Shown: in pieces, positions 10,691 through 22,350 of the stretch
How the letters are laid out: each line of letters starts with the position of its first letter
Numbering within the stretch: position 1 is the first letter of the stretch
DNA from: Sipunculus nudus
Taxonomy: Eukaryota > Annelida > Sipuncula > Golfingiida > Sipunculidae
DNA: 64,000 nucleotides
Direction of reading: 5' to 3'
Assembly (NCBI GenBank): GCA_026874595.1
Contig: CM049317.1
Span: 26,568,401-26,632,400, forward strand
Program-made: the position numbers and the translations under genes
The notes under the pieces: model-generated
The model's input: the letters and a program-made list of their open reading frames with translations, nothing else
Database searches by the model: none
What the model was told of the DNA's origin: nothing

Positions 10691-11595
10691 GACATGGTGC
10701 TTCAGTGCCGTTGTCGTCTGTCTTCGGCAATTGTCGTCGTTTTCTGTACGCTATCTTGTGAACGCTGCATATTTTCCTCCGAAATTTAAAACTCTGATGG
10801 TTGCCACCAAATTCTTGGACGGCTTCAAAACCAGGTGATCTTGACCTTCATCGTCAAAATGTTAATTTTTTTGTGGGATATCTCGTGAACGCGATAACTT
10901 TTGAAGGGCGGCATATTTTATTCCGAAATTTGAAACATTGATTGTTCCTACAAAAATCTCGGACGAGTTTTAAATTCGGTGACCTTGACCTTCATCTTCA
11001 TGGACAAATCTGTCGAAATGTAAATTTTTGTGAAGCCCATAACTTTTGCAGTATTTCACATTTAGTCCTCAAATTTGGTACATTAATTGTCCCTTCAACT
11101 TTCTCGAAAGAGTTTGAAAACCGATGACCTGGACTTTCATCTTCAAAGTCGAATCTGCCGAATTGTTAATTTTTTTGTTGGTGTCTAATGAACACGATAA
11201 CTTTTGAAAGCTGCATATTTTCCGCTGAAATTTGACACAATAATGGTTCCTACTGAAGTCTTGGACGACCTTGACATTTATCTTCAAGGTCAAATCTGTC
11301 AACTTGGAAAACTATTGTGAAGCCTCTAACTTGAAGTATTTCACATTTTGTCCTTAAATATGGTACACCGATAGTTCCTACGAAGTTCTTAAATGAGTTC
11401 GACGGTTGGTGACCTTGACCAATATCTTCCCTGTCAAATCAGACAGATTATAGTTATTGTCTTGTGAATGGGATCACTTTTGAAGGGTTGAATATTTTCC
11501 TCCCAAATTTTTAACACTGATTGTTCCTACCCAAATCTTGGATGAATTTGAATCCTTGGGACCTCACAGGGTCAGATCTCTCATCGTGTTTTAAT
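10690..11595. repeat. Alternating A/B tandem array, ~150-bp units
   Basis: At least six diverged units begin near 10755, 10881, 11029, 11184, 11315 and 11461 (spacing 126-155 bp). A-type units start GTGAACRCGATAACTTTTGAA then a GCATATTTT segment; B-type units start GTGAAGCCCATAACTTTTGC and then TATTTCACATTT. From 10881 on, the order is A-B-A-B-A, so the higher-order period is about 290 bp. Every unit carries ...ATTGTTCCTAC.. and ends near TGACCTTGACCTTCATCTTC. Short open frames inside are not shared between units, so I treat it as non-coding. Confidence 0.75.
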
Positions 11596-11729
11596 TGATA
11601 TAACCTACATGCAAAGGGGGAATGGAGAAGTCTGTTTTTGCAAGTGAAAAAACAAACCATTCTAGTTGTATACTTCAATTGTCATATATTTGAAAATTGT
11701 CACAAAGATATGTAAACACACACACATAC

Positions 11730-11732
<3 letters not shown>

Positions 11733-11767
<35 letters not shown>
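11733..11767. repeat. (TA)n microsatellite
   Basis: TA tract preceded by a short CACACA run. Confidence 0.9.
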
Positions 11768-11769
<2 letters not shown>

Positions 11770-12778
11770 TGTAAAAAGATGTGGGAAATTCAGATAACGA
11801 TTATATCAGTTTTATACTGTTATAGCAGTTTTAATACTTGCCATTCCTATGATATCCGAGGGTTGCCAATAGACCGGCGACGCAGATTGTCGTGTTTAAC
11901 ATCTACGTGGCATAATACCCTGCCCCGCCCTGACCACTCCCCTTGCTAGATTCCCTGTAGATTTAAAATAAGTGTAGTTATTTTTACGTGTTTAGAAATT
12001 AAAAAAAAAAAAAATATGTTATCACCATGCTTTTACCTGATGATATGATCATATGCTATTTGTATCGAAACATACAAAAAAAGGTATAAAATTCGCCCTT
12101 ACGCCCTGGTTTCTGAAAAAAAGAAGTGCCTGATAACCATACCCCCCCCCCCCCCAAATATTATTATTATTACTATTTCTAGAAGTGGTAGAGGTAGAAT
12201 AAGAAAAAAACATTGTATTCGTAAAATGGCTCGATTAGTAACAATGATGCATGTAATGCAATTAGTTCCGTTTATTTGCTGTATGACTATGACATGTCTG
12301 ATCAATTCCCACTTTGTATTCCAATAATTTAACAGGTATTCCCAGTATAACACGAAAAACAACAAATTTGCGTTATATGTTTGCCCTGCAATAGCTGCGT
12401 ATAGAAAACAAACGAACAAGTGTGATCCCCTTCTTGCAAGCCTGTTGACACAAACTTAAAGTCGCATACAATAATGCATTCAGAATTTTCAATGAATTAC
12501 GGAAGACGTACAGTACCAGTCAAAAATTTGAATCTCTTGACTTTTCGCTTGTGTGACTTTTGACGCTCTGATGCGGAAGCAAAAACACTCTTAAAAAACA
12601 GAGTCAGTAAATGTGATGATTCATATGTAAGAGCGATGTACAACTCCAATTTTTATATGAAGTCTGATTATGCCTTTTATAATCAGGAGAAATCCCCCAA
12701 ACAAAAACTAACAAGGTTCTAATTTTGTTTTCACACATATGTAACATAATTCCCTGGTAGAATGCATATAGGAGTATA
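11768..12778. other. Intergenic, no gene seen
   Basis: AT-rich, with a poly-C tract at 12142-12157. The reading frames here are short and featureless. Confidence 0.45.
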
Positions 12779-13761
12779 CAGTGAAACACCCTCTTGCGGA
12801 CAACTTAGTCAGGCAGGCAACTCACTAATGCAGACACTTAATCTCAGTCCCTTCAAATTTGCCTCTATATTATGTTTAACGTAAACTCAGTAAAGCGGAC
12901 AACGGACTATCCCGGACAACGGAGAAAATTTCCCGTCCCGCCTGCATATCCAGTACATATTTCGACCCTCTAAAGCGGACAGACATCGCGAGCTCAATTT
13001 TTGTTCATATATCTGCCGGGAGATGGCGCTCCAAGGTCATGACCTCGTATGACCCGTTTGGTCAAAGCGACAGCCCGAGGCCGTGACAAGCGTATTTTGG
13101 TGAACCATCGTGATGTTACATGTGAATATTATGTCAAAATTGTTATATCTATAAATGTGTACATATCACAATCATTACTTCATTAAGATTTGCTGGTGAA
13201 TCAGAAAAAAAAAAACAGCTTTCAACAGCTTTTCTTTTGACAAGACCACCATCAAAAACGTTCGTGCATTGAGGTCTGCGTCCGGCCCGGGGAGCCTTAA
13301 CTAGTTTGCGACAGTTTGCACTTTGTTATTGTGAATGCCTGTGAAGACTATCCTATGTAAAGACAAATAATCATGCTGTCCGGATGCTGTCAATAATCAA
13401 TCATCAATATACCTAGTGCAACCATCAATGGACTATGCTTACTTAGAAAATGAAGCATGGTACGTCGAAATGAAACTGCCTAGATTAGAGTGTGAAGCCT
13501 AGCTCATGAAGGTGAAAGAGAGAAAGAAAAGTTTTGTCTTTTCCTTTTTTAATAATAATATTTTATAAATTACAAATGCAAATATAACCTTTTTTAAGGT
13601 TATTTAAATAAAGTTTATGTGTTTCAAATTAAGCGTAAACATAATCAAAACAGTGGTTGATGAATTGACGCAATATTGCAAACTCCTCTAAACAGGACAA
13701 CTCACTAATACGGAGAAAATTGACCAGTCCCTTGGGTGTCCGACTTAAAGGAGTTTCACTG
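12779..13761. mobile_element. Tigger/pogo-like non-autonomous element
   Basis: The left end reads CAGTGAAACACCCTCTTGC, and the right end reverse-complements to CAGTGAAACTCCTTTAAGTC. TA flanks both ends (12777-12778 and 13762-13763). Subterminal copies of GCGGACAAC and CAACTCACTAAT(G/A)C occur inside both ends, as in Tigger elements. Length 983 bp. No transposase motif is recognisable on either strand, so it must be mobilised in trans. Its termini differ from the 3103-4376 element after the first bases, so the two belong to different subfamilies. Confidence 0.75.
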
Positions 13762-14164
13762 TATATTTATATATGTATGTGTGCGCATATGTATTACAAT
13801 TTATATATGTATATATAATATATGTATATGTGTATACATTTATAAATGTATATATGTGTATGTATACGTATGCGGGTGCTTATGTATAGATTTTAAATGT
13901 CCATTCACATGAAAAATGTACAACTTTTGTGCGAAAATGCGGAAAAGTAGAGATTGTTTGGTTTTTGATTGCGCACTCCACGGATCAGCACTCAGACACA
14001 CAACAAAACACATGCTAATGGCTAAACAACAAGACTATATAAAAAGAAAATAAAAGGTACCGAATTCAAATTAACCTTCCAGAGGAGGTTCACAGCCGGT
14101 TTCGCCTCACTTGATACAGTACATACAACTTTAATAAACACAGTCCGGTTATAAAGTCTCTAGA

Positions 14165-14600
14165 TCTCCTGAACTAACAATACTGGACCCCGGCTGGAGA
14201 CAACTCTCTGGACCCCGGCTGGCGGCATCTCGCTGCAACTCACTCGACACCCGCTGACAGCACCTCACTCGACATCTGCTGGCAGCACCCCACTCGAACC
14301 AGGCTTGCAACACCTCACTAGAAATCGGTTGGCAGCACCTCATTCAACACCTGCTGGCAGCACCTCTATGGACACTGGATGGTAGCACCTCTCTGGAAAC
14401 CTCTCTGGTAACTGGGTGGCAACACCTCTATGTACAACTCTTTGGTCACTGGATGGCAGCACCTCTCTGAACACCCCTCCGGACACTGGGCGGCAGCACA
14501 TCTCGTAGCACCTCTTTGGAAATTGGATGGCAGCACCTCTCTTGTCACTGGGTAGCGGCACCTTCCTGGACATTGGCGGTTGGCACTGCTGGACTCTACA
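14165..14600. repeat. Degenerate minisatellite, GGCAGCACCTC unit
   Basis: About a dozen diverged copies of a roughly 30-35 bp unit whose core is CTGGATGGCAGCACCTCTCT followed by GGACACTGG or similar. The left third is most diverged (GGACCCCGGCTGGAG). Open frames on the minus strand (14149-14704) simply read the repeat in three phases with no conserved peptide, so I do not call a gene. Confidence 0.75.
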
Positions 14601-15200
14601 GGCTCCACAGACTGCGTATGCAATTTTTTAAATACCCTTCTACCGTAGAGGCTCATTCTTAATACTAATACAAAGCCTAGCCTGCATTTTCTACTATGAT
14701 TCATCTATATCCAAGAATAATGGAATAATGAATTTGCTGTAACAAAACACGCTAAACCCGACGGCGAGCACTCACGAATAGCATAACTGGACTTGCAGTG
14801 CACTCTGTAACCCCTGTCTTGGATACAGCCATTGTCTAATAACACAAGACTTTGACCGGCGCGTGAATTCTCGCTCAATTTATACAACTTTACAGCTAAT
14901 TCCATACAGCTAATCTGAGAAATGAAAATAAAACAAAATGACACGATCCATTTCGTCACATATATATCTGGGGCCTCCTATGTTGTAAACTCCTGTATGT
15001 TAACGAACACACTGTACACAGGGGGATCGGCGTTTTCTGGCATTTTTGAAGGGTGCAGCGAATTACCTTAAGTTTATATCGGAATAGGCCCCCTGAAGGT
15101 AAAGTGGGTTTGTACATAGCCACCTCTTCGAAGCGCCTAACGCCTGTATGTTATTGTGGACCCGCCCAATTCAAGATAGATATGGTAATGTTTATACTCG
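14601..15200. other. Intergenic, no gene seen
   Basis: No motif-bearing ORF or paired splice sites found. It precedes the first HS3ST-associated leader repeat. Confidence 0.4.
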
Positions 15201-15204
15201 TTCC

Positions 15205-15545
15205 ACTAGGCTGTCGGCATGTTCCGTACGAATCTGTAGCAATCAGTTCCCTTTTACCTGTGGAGACATAATTAGTCCTCGGTCAATTGAAAGCGTTGCA
15301 GATAATCATCGCAGCCATGACATAATGTTTCCACTGACGTAGATATAATCTTGTTTCTTCTGCTTTCAGACGGCCATGTGATACCACGCAGGCAATGTGA
15401 TATTGTCAAATACTAGTATATAGGAAGGTACTTGTTTGTCTTTCACATGGACCTCCGCGTGTAAGAAATAACACAGGTAGGTAGAACGTTATGGGCAAGC
15501 TATAAAGTATTTCTTCAGCCATTAGTTATATCATTTGATGATGGT
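15205..15545 (+). promoter_or_regulatory. Putative HS3ST 5' leader/first exon module, copy 1
   Basis: First of three related segments (others at 19965-20310 and 21440-21820). Shared landmarks in order are GTAGCAATCAGTTCCC, a Cys/Tyr-poor stretch ending CTGCTTTCA, GACGGCC(A/G)T(G/A)TGAT, CACATGGACCTCC, and AATAACACAGGTAGG. The last is a good splice donor (ACACAG|GTAGGT, exon end at 15476). The position upstream of an HS3ST copy whose coding exon begins after a splice acceptor suggests a non-coding first exon and promoter. Confidence 0.5.
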
Positions 15546-16860
15546 AGTATACTACATAATATTGAACATGCATTAGACAACATTAACCTTTAATTCATTA
15601 TCTTATTGCATGCAATGAGTTTCAGATCCATCAGGATGCGGAAATCTAGCTTACGTGGTTGTAATTTACCTAATATATATATATATTTTTTGCTGTCCGG
15701 TTGTCAGTTATCAGAGAACAAATCGTAACCATTTGACATGTAGACCCAAAGAATTCCCAAAAAGTCTTCTAATGAGACCTGAAATTAGCTATCTGGAACA
15801 CATATTCTTTGGGAAAGGAAGTGTTATAACATCAAGAAAAAACTTCTTTTTATTGTATAAAGATCCATTTACTTTATCATTAACACATGAATTGCCATGA
15901 CAATGATATTTTTTTTTTATTAAAACTGGTGCGCCACTTGTATGATTTCTAATTTTTAGCATGAACCACGTATTTTGAGACTGCTAAATTGCAACAAACG
16001 ATGTGTTATATTAATCCTTATGGTTATCTGGTGTCCTGAAATTGTGTGTTTAGTCACTAGGATTTTGTTTGGGTCCATAAAGACCTGACTTTTTTATTTG
16101 CGCGAAAGTGTTATTAAGATCAATAAGACGGTAATCGAATCAGAAGCTCAGTTGTGTCCATTTATGAGGATGCTGACCATAAATAGTTTTATATGTTGCT
16201 GTTTGATGTCGCCAAATATATAGACTGGTGGTGCCAACTGTATCCCCCCCCCCTAACTGTATTTTGAGGGAGTCAAATAATAGCTATCTATTAATTTTAA
16301 CAAACCACAGTTTTTCACATTTTCTGTGAGCTGTTATGCATTTTGATCGTTTCAATATTTTATGTGATAATTACTTATGGCACGATCTATGTTTTGTGTC
16401 ATACATTCTAAATGTGTATCCGAATCATAGATGTGCCTAAATTATAATCGTTGGAACCGAAAGCTTCTAAATTGTCATACTTGGAGGAAAATCAAATGGA
16501 AACATCAATAAGATCAAGGTTACCTATGCCCGCTGAAAACTTCTTAATAATACACCCTTGAGTAAATGCGCAATCATACTAGAATTTTAAAATAACTGGT
16601 GCAGTATCTTTCTGTACCTGATTATCCTTTGTCAACGTCTATCTTCAAGTTGGTTGTTGAGTCACCTTGACCTCATAAGGCTGCAATAGATCCTGGGCTT
16701 GTGTACAGAGCCTTAGGAAACCAGTACAAGGTATGTTTACACCGAGAACGATATAGAATATTAGGTCATTTTAAGCATATTTTGCATTTAAGCATCAGCT
16801 AAAGATACCATCGGACGATTTGTTGATAGAAACACACACACAGACACACACATATATATA
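15546..16860. other. Putative intron of HS3ST copy 1
   Basis: No ORF of note. It shares scattered segments with the region upstream of the intact HS3ST: GTCTATCTTCAAGTTGGTTG at 16638 against GTCTATCTTTAAGTTGGTTG near 23450, and GGTGCCAACTGTAT at 16230 against GGTACCAGCTGTAT near 22964. The duplication therefore covers the intron as well as the exons. Confidence 0.45.
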
Positions 16861-16869
16861 TATAACCCC

Positions 16870-17749
16870 CTATAGAATAGTTTTCGGAAAACAGAAAGTC
16901 AGTGCTGATGGAGTGAATTATAGGGCACATGAGGCAGAGATAATAGACAAACCAATGACCCGAGACATGAAACGCCGCCTGCCGACAGCACTTATCATTG
17001 GAGGAATGAATTGTGGTACAGGAGCACTCCGGAAATTCTTGTCCATGCACCCGGATACTGTAACATCATATGACGAAGAAACAATGTTCTTTGGCAAATC
17101 CTACATGAACGGCATTGACTGGTACCGTGCTCAAATGCGTCCATCCCGAGCTGATCAATTAACATTCGAAAAGTCAATATATTTCCCCAATCCGTTTAAT
17201 ACGCCACGAAATATATATGAAACTAACAAAAATATGAAACTTATACTAATGTTGCGAAATCCTGTACAAAGGACAATATCACATTTCGCCAGGGCCAAGG
17301 TATTTTTTTCTAGGTCTGTAAAAGATTCTCCGATTTTATGGTCGTGCGTGATTAATAATCGGACAGGGGAAGTTTAAGAGGATAATATTTTTATCGACTA
17401 CAGTATGTATTTTAAGCATTTGTCTGAGTGGCTTGTATATTTTCCATTTAAACAGTTTCTCATTCTGGTCGGGGATTTATTCGCAAAAAATCCTCTTCCA
17501 GCAATGAAGAAAGTCGAGGTATTTCTCGGGCTACGGGAATATTTTGATGATTCAGTTTTATCTTATGACGGGACTAAAGGATTTTACTGCTACAGGGATG
17601 CAAAAAACAAAACTGAATGTCTTCCTAAAGGGAAAGGTCGAAAGCACCCTCCTGGTTCACATTACCTGAAGACGAGATTATACGAGTTTTTTAAACCCCA
17701 TAACGAAAAATTGTTCGCCCTTAATAATCGGCGTATGAACTGGTTCTAA
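16870..17749 (+). pseudogene. HS3ST-like sulfotransferase, decayed copy 1
   Basis: One reading frame (16820-17749) is about 70% like the intact copy, but it is broken by a single in-frame TAA at 17375-17377; the frame resumes at SMYFKHLSEWLVYFP. The N-terminal membrane anchor is missing: a CACACAGACACA/TATATA microsatellite (16831-16864) occupies its place. Key residues are also altered: the PAPS-loop lysine is Asn (GGMNCGTGAL instead of GCMKCGTGAL), and the catalytic-loop EVHFFD is ETMFFG, losing the His and Asp. The 3'-phosphosulfate-binding LRNPVQRTISHF and the C-terminal KGFYC...C pair are kept. Without the anchor and those residues the product cannot be a normal Golgi sulfotransferase; I call it a pseudogene. 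A polyadenylation-like AATAAA lies at 18328. Confidence 0.85.
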
Positions 17750-18900
17750 TGGCTATAATGGTTGAGATTGTTCCTAAACTTTCCACCTTCGATACCGAAC
17801 TGTGTACCGAACTGTGTTGTGTACGAGTACATATGTTTATTTGTTCACCGACCACGCAGGTTATCAAACGTGTACATGTACATCGGCCCTCGCCATCCGT
17901 AGAGAGATGCCTGAATCGGAACGATACGTGTATGTATCAGCCCGCTTGGGTGCATTGGGGTCAAGCGCGGGAAGCCAGGATGAAATCTCATAATGTTTAG
18001 CACCACTCGGTGTTTCGAATAAACTGTGACGTTTTCAATGATTGTACGTAAACTGTGATGCCAGTTGACATCACTGCAGGAAATTCCCATGTGAAGAATC
18101 CTTGTACATGTGGACCTTTTTGACACTGCCTTCACTTTAGCCAATAGGCAGCCATACCAATAATAAAAGTACCAAAGTAGGTAATGACATGTAATTATAT
18201 TTTATTTTATTTATTATAAAATGTCTATGATCAAAGTCAGTGAGCGTTTTATCAAACTTCTGTCTCGTCTGTGCTTTTCACCCTTAAATTCGTCTTTTTA
18301 TATCAACTTCTAATATGAGACTATAGTAATAAAGTTAAACACAAGAGCCGTGGAATCACTATTTTAATTTATACTATAATATGAATGATCAAATGGTCAA
18401 AGCAAAGAATAATATTATCAATAATTCAACACATAAAATCACGACAAACTGTGCATAAAGGTTGGCGCAATAAAGTGTACTGTTATTTTTATACGAGATG
18501 ATGACAGTGATATTGAATGGTTTTTGTGATTACCAAACCCTGTGATATAAATCAGAATAGGCAAGTCTCGCTTGACGAGATTGGGGGCATGGGTTTTTCC
18601 TGGTGTAGTTGTGGACGTTATAACAACATGTTTTAATGCTCGCTTTATTTGACCTCAACCGCTAACGGCTTGTTGTTATTGGAATAGAGAAATAAAATAT
18701 TAAATGCAATTTATTCAGTGAGATTCTCCAAAGGCACTGGATCCTATATATGACGTGGGGATCATCTAAAACATTTAAAACTACGATGTTTCTATGTTAT
18801 ATATTCCAGGACTATGTCTTACACGTATGGAAAACCATTAACAATCAAGGATTTCTATAGGGTGACATTTTTTTTACTTTTTTGGGACACACACATATAT
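17750..18900. other. 3' flank of HS3ST copy 1, no gene seen
   Basis: Contains AATAAA at 18328-18333 and short featureless ORFs. A frame at 17802-18000 has no supporting motif. Confidence 0.4.
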
Positions 18901-18910
18901 AAGTAAATGG

Positions 18911-18914
<4 letters not shown>

Positions 18915-18949
<35 letters not shown>

Positions 18950-19086
18950 TATATTAATATTGAACTCTTATATTTACATTTTAATATTTAATATATATAT
19001 ATTTTTACCAATAAGATAATATATAATAACACACACCTAAATAAACATATACATATATTTGAATATATATATATGTATATATATAA

Positions 19087-19154
<68 letters not shown>

Positions 19155-19600
19155 TATGTGCATAGTATGTATATTATACAATATTTTGATATATAAACAT
19201 ATATATTATTTCATTAACATATTACATTTTATATTTAATAAACACATATATTTTAGTATATATGTGTATATAAGATGTAAATACGACTAATGTTATATTG
19301 TATTACCTATTATAAAAGATAGAATATAAAAAATGAGAAAAAAAATATTAATTCATTGTGCAAACACATCTTAGCGAGCATAGGAAAATTACTTTTTAGC
19401 CCTTACCATTTATTATTTTATATAAACTAAATTAGGTAAATTCGTGCAATTTTATATTTAGTTTTATATCTGAGATAACGATAAGAACATTAAAATATTG
19501 TTAAATTTAAATTCTGTTCAATTTTTAAATTGAAATTCTCTTCAATTTTTCTCTTCAATGTATATGTGTGTATAAAATACTTATAAAACTTATAATAACA

Positions 19601-19640
<40 letters not shown>
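18915..19640. repeat. AT-rich block with (TA)n and (AAT)n microsatellites
   Basis: TA tracts at 18918-18946 and 19040-19152 and an AAT/ATT tract at 19606-19646 lie in sequence that is nearly all A and T. No gene is seen. Confidence 0.85.
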
Positions 19641-19646
<6 letters not shown>

Positions 19647-19964
19647 GATTAAAATTAACGCCTGTGGGCTAAACAACATGATGCCCCTGAAGTAATGGAA
19701 CCCGCAGTTTTCTCACCAAGTACACATACCAGGATGATCCCTTATTACAGGATTTGGCTTTCTCGTTTTATTAAATATACAAGCAAAGAATTAACATTTA
19801 TGATTATCAATACTCGTAACAAATACTTCTACTCTAGGAAAACATACATACAATTATTGGTTACGTCATTAAGCACGGTCTTCCACACAGTGGGCGTGGA
19901 TCGAATGAGACAGGAATATAGCCACACGAGGGATAAACATATATGCCATTGTTTATAATTGTTC

Positions 19965-20310
19965 CACATGGCTGGTTACATGTGCCAACGGATCTCTAGC
20001 AATCTGTTCCCGTTTACCAGTTGTTTCAGATCTGGTCCTTGGTGGTTTAAAAGCGAGGCAGATAGTCATCACAGATTTCCATGATACAATCTCTCCATGA
20101 AGTTAGATGCAGATTTGTTTCCACTGCTTTCATACGGCCGTATGATATCACACAGGAAACGTGATATGGTCACATATATGAGGTACAATGACATGGACCT
20201 CCACCTGTGAGAAATAACACAGGTAGGGAAAACTGTATGCACAGGATTTAGAGTATTTATTGCTGGCCAGATCACATTTGGAATTTGAATTTCCGTCAGC
20301 CCTTGGACAT
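19965..20310 (+). promoter_or_regulatory. Putative HS3ST 5' leader/first exon module, copy 2
   Basis: Closely related to 15205-15545: TAGCAATCTGTTCCCGTTTACC, TTTCCACTGCTTTCATACGG, CGTATGATATCACACAGGAA, GACATGGACCTCCACCTGTG, and a conserved donor AACACAG|GTAGGG with exon end at 20222. It is followed by TTGCTGGCCAGATCACATTTGG, also kept in copy 3. It could serve as a first exon for the intact gene at 23.9 kb. Confidence 0.5.
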
Positions 20311-21439
20311 GTGCAGACAGATGTAAATGGGAAATAATATTATTTTGGCATTTATACATTTTTCCGTTTAGTCTGTAAAAATAGTCCTAAAAAAGTCAAG
20401 TGCACTGGAAAGATATTTTCATATGTTCATCTAAATATCGAAAAATAAAATTGGTAATACAGATCTGTAGTCTATTGGAATCCAATGGGTTTTTTGAAGT
20501 TTCTTATTCTTGTTGCCAGACTTGCACGGTTTTGGCAGATGAGACACATGACTGACGCCACCGTAGGCTATCCAAAAAGTCTAAAGCCCATTTTTTCAAG
20601 TACAATGGTCATTTTATAAATATATACAGGCCATCACAAAATATACTCAAGTGTATATAAGGTATACATAAAAGTGTCCATTTTTTGGTATTTAGTTTTA
20701 AAGTACAAGAAATATGTAAAATTATAACAGGTCTTGCCTCATATATGTAACATAAAGATCGATTATATTATTAAATTCGACAGAACTTCGATGGGTCTGA
20801 CAAGAGATTTAATAAATATCAGTGGGTCTTTCAAGCAATTTATATAATATGTTAAGCTTGTTCTTGTTTGTATTGGAAGGGAAAAATAATTAAAGGTTAA
20901 GTGTTTCTTTTTTGCAATGCTAGTATTTAATAATTGGCTTGATATGATATTTTTACGATTCCACTGTAACCTTGCTCGCCCCTACGTCTATTGTGATGCG
21001 TTTTATTCAGTGCCATAATCCAGTTTGTAAATCCAAATATGACTTTTATATCAAATTATAAACGATATAAACAATGTACAAATGTCCAGATTAGGGTATG
21101 ACCATTTATCTAAAGTTCACGGGGACTCCTAGTTTATATTATCAGGTCTTACCTCATTTAGGTAGGAAAACATACATTTGCTATTCTTACCACATGGAAA
21201 CATTATTTTACGCATATAACTTATATTTGCTGTTCAGGTCACATGGACACATTATTTCACGTATCTTAGTTGCAATTATAATGGCAATTTTATGAAATAA
21301 AAAAAATGATAATTCCAACCTACACTGTGTACCATTATTTAAACTGAATCAAGGAAAGAATAGCACCACTCCGAAATATAAACTAACGCATGTAAGCTAT
21401 GATCAAACACAAACAAGTCGAGGTAGTTATGCTAAATGT
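20311..21439. other. Spacer between leader modules
   Basis: No gene seen. An internal near-repeat, CACATGGAAACATTATTTTACG and CACATGGACACATTATTTCACG, lies at 21192 and 21240. Confidence 0.4.
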
Positions 21440-21820
21440 TTATACTCTTGGAAACATGGTTTGTTGCATTTACAAATATATCTGTAACAATCAGTTATCT
21501 TTATTTCCAGTGTTTTCTTATCTACACATATATCTCGGTAGTCTTTCGAAAGCAAGGTAGATATTCATTACGATATTACTTTTTATATCTAGGTGTAAAT
21601 TTGTTAATACTTCCTGACTTCTTTTAAACGGCCGTTTGATAGCACAAAAGTAACATAACATCGTATAATACATAGGGGTTACATGTTTGTCAATTACAAT
21701 GAACTTCACTTGTATGACTTGACACAGGTAGGTAACGCATATTGCAAAGCCTATAGACTACGTTTTGATATTCCATTGCTGGCCATATCACATTCAGAAT
21801 TTGCAAGGTTTACAAATAGG
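21440..21820 (+). promoter_or_regulatory. Putative HS3ST 5' leader/first exon module, copy 3
   Basis: More diverged third copy: GTAACAATCAGTTATCTTTA, TTTTAAACGGCCGTTTGATA, and the donor GACACAG|GTAGGTA with exon end at 21727, followed by ATTGCTGGCCATATCACATTC. It is the nearest such module upstream of the intact HS3ST coding exon (acceptor at 23799), giving a possible intron of about 2.07 kb that contains a SINE and a microsatellite. Confidence 0.5.
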
Positions 21821-22009
21821 CATATATGGGAAATAATATTATCTTAGTTGGCAAAAATTAAATGTTTTTGAATTAAAATACACCATTTATTAGACTATAA
21901 ATCAAAACTTATTAACATATTTCTTAGTAAAGGGCAATATAAATATATAATAAATATAAAATTATTTATTTTACATGGATTGTACAAATATTTATTATAA
22001 CTAATCGAG

Positions 22010-22197
22010 GCACTCTCCATGGCTCCGGTGATGGCGTTCGGTAGTCTGCAGAGGTGGAGGAAACCGGAGTACCCGGAGAAAACCACCGGCCTTGGACGGG
22101 CAACTACAACCAACTCTCATAGCCACGCCGGGGATCGAATCCGGGTCGCCAGCGGAGATAGCCAAGCGTTTTACCACTCAGCTGTCCAGGCTGTACT
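22010..22197 (-). mobile_element. tRNA-derived SINE with conserved GGAGTACCC core
   Basis: On the minus strand the head reads CAGCTGAGTGGTAAAACGCT (A-box-like) followed about 30 bp later by GGATTCGATCCCC (B-box), the internal RNA polymerase III promoter of a tRNA. The body carries the reverse of GGAGGAAACCGGAGTACCC, a core sequence widespread in marine invertebrate SINEs. An AT-rich tail runs toward 21960. It lies in the presumed HS3ST intron. Confidence 0.75.
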
Positions 22198-22282
22198 TTT
22201 TTATTGAAAAATCAATTTATTGATTTTGTTTGTTCACTTAAGTTGAAAGTTAATAATTTCAGCTACTGGAATCATTCTTCAA

Positions 22283-22285
<3 letters not shown>

Positions 22286-22345
<60 letters not shown>

Positions 22346-22350
22346 CATAT
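22286..22350. repeat. (TA)n microsatellite
   Basis: TA tract of about 65 bp in the presumed HS3ST intron. Confidence 0.95.

Noticed and set aside
14149-14704. Three overlapping minus-strand ORFs with Cys/Pro-rich repeats
   Set aside because: They read the minisatellite in different phases; no phase is conserved and splice or start signals are lacking.
22019-22207. 62-codon plus-strand ORF
   Set aside because: It is the antisense of the tRNA-derived SINE.
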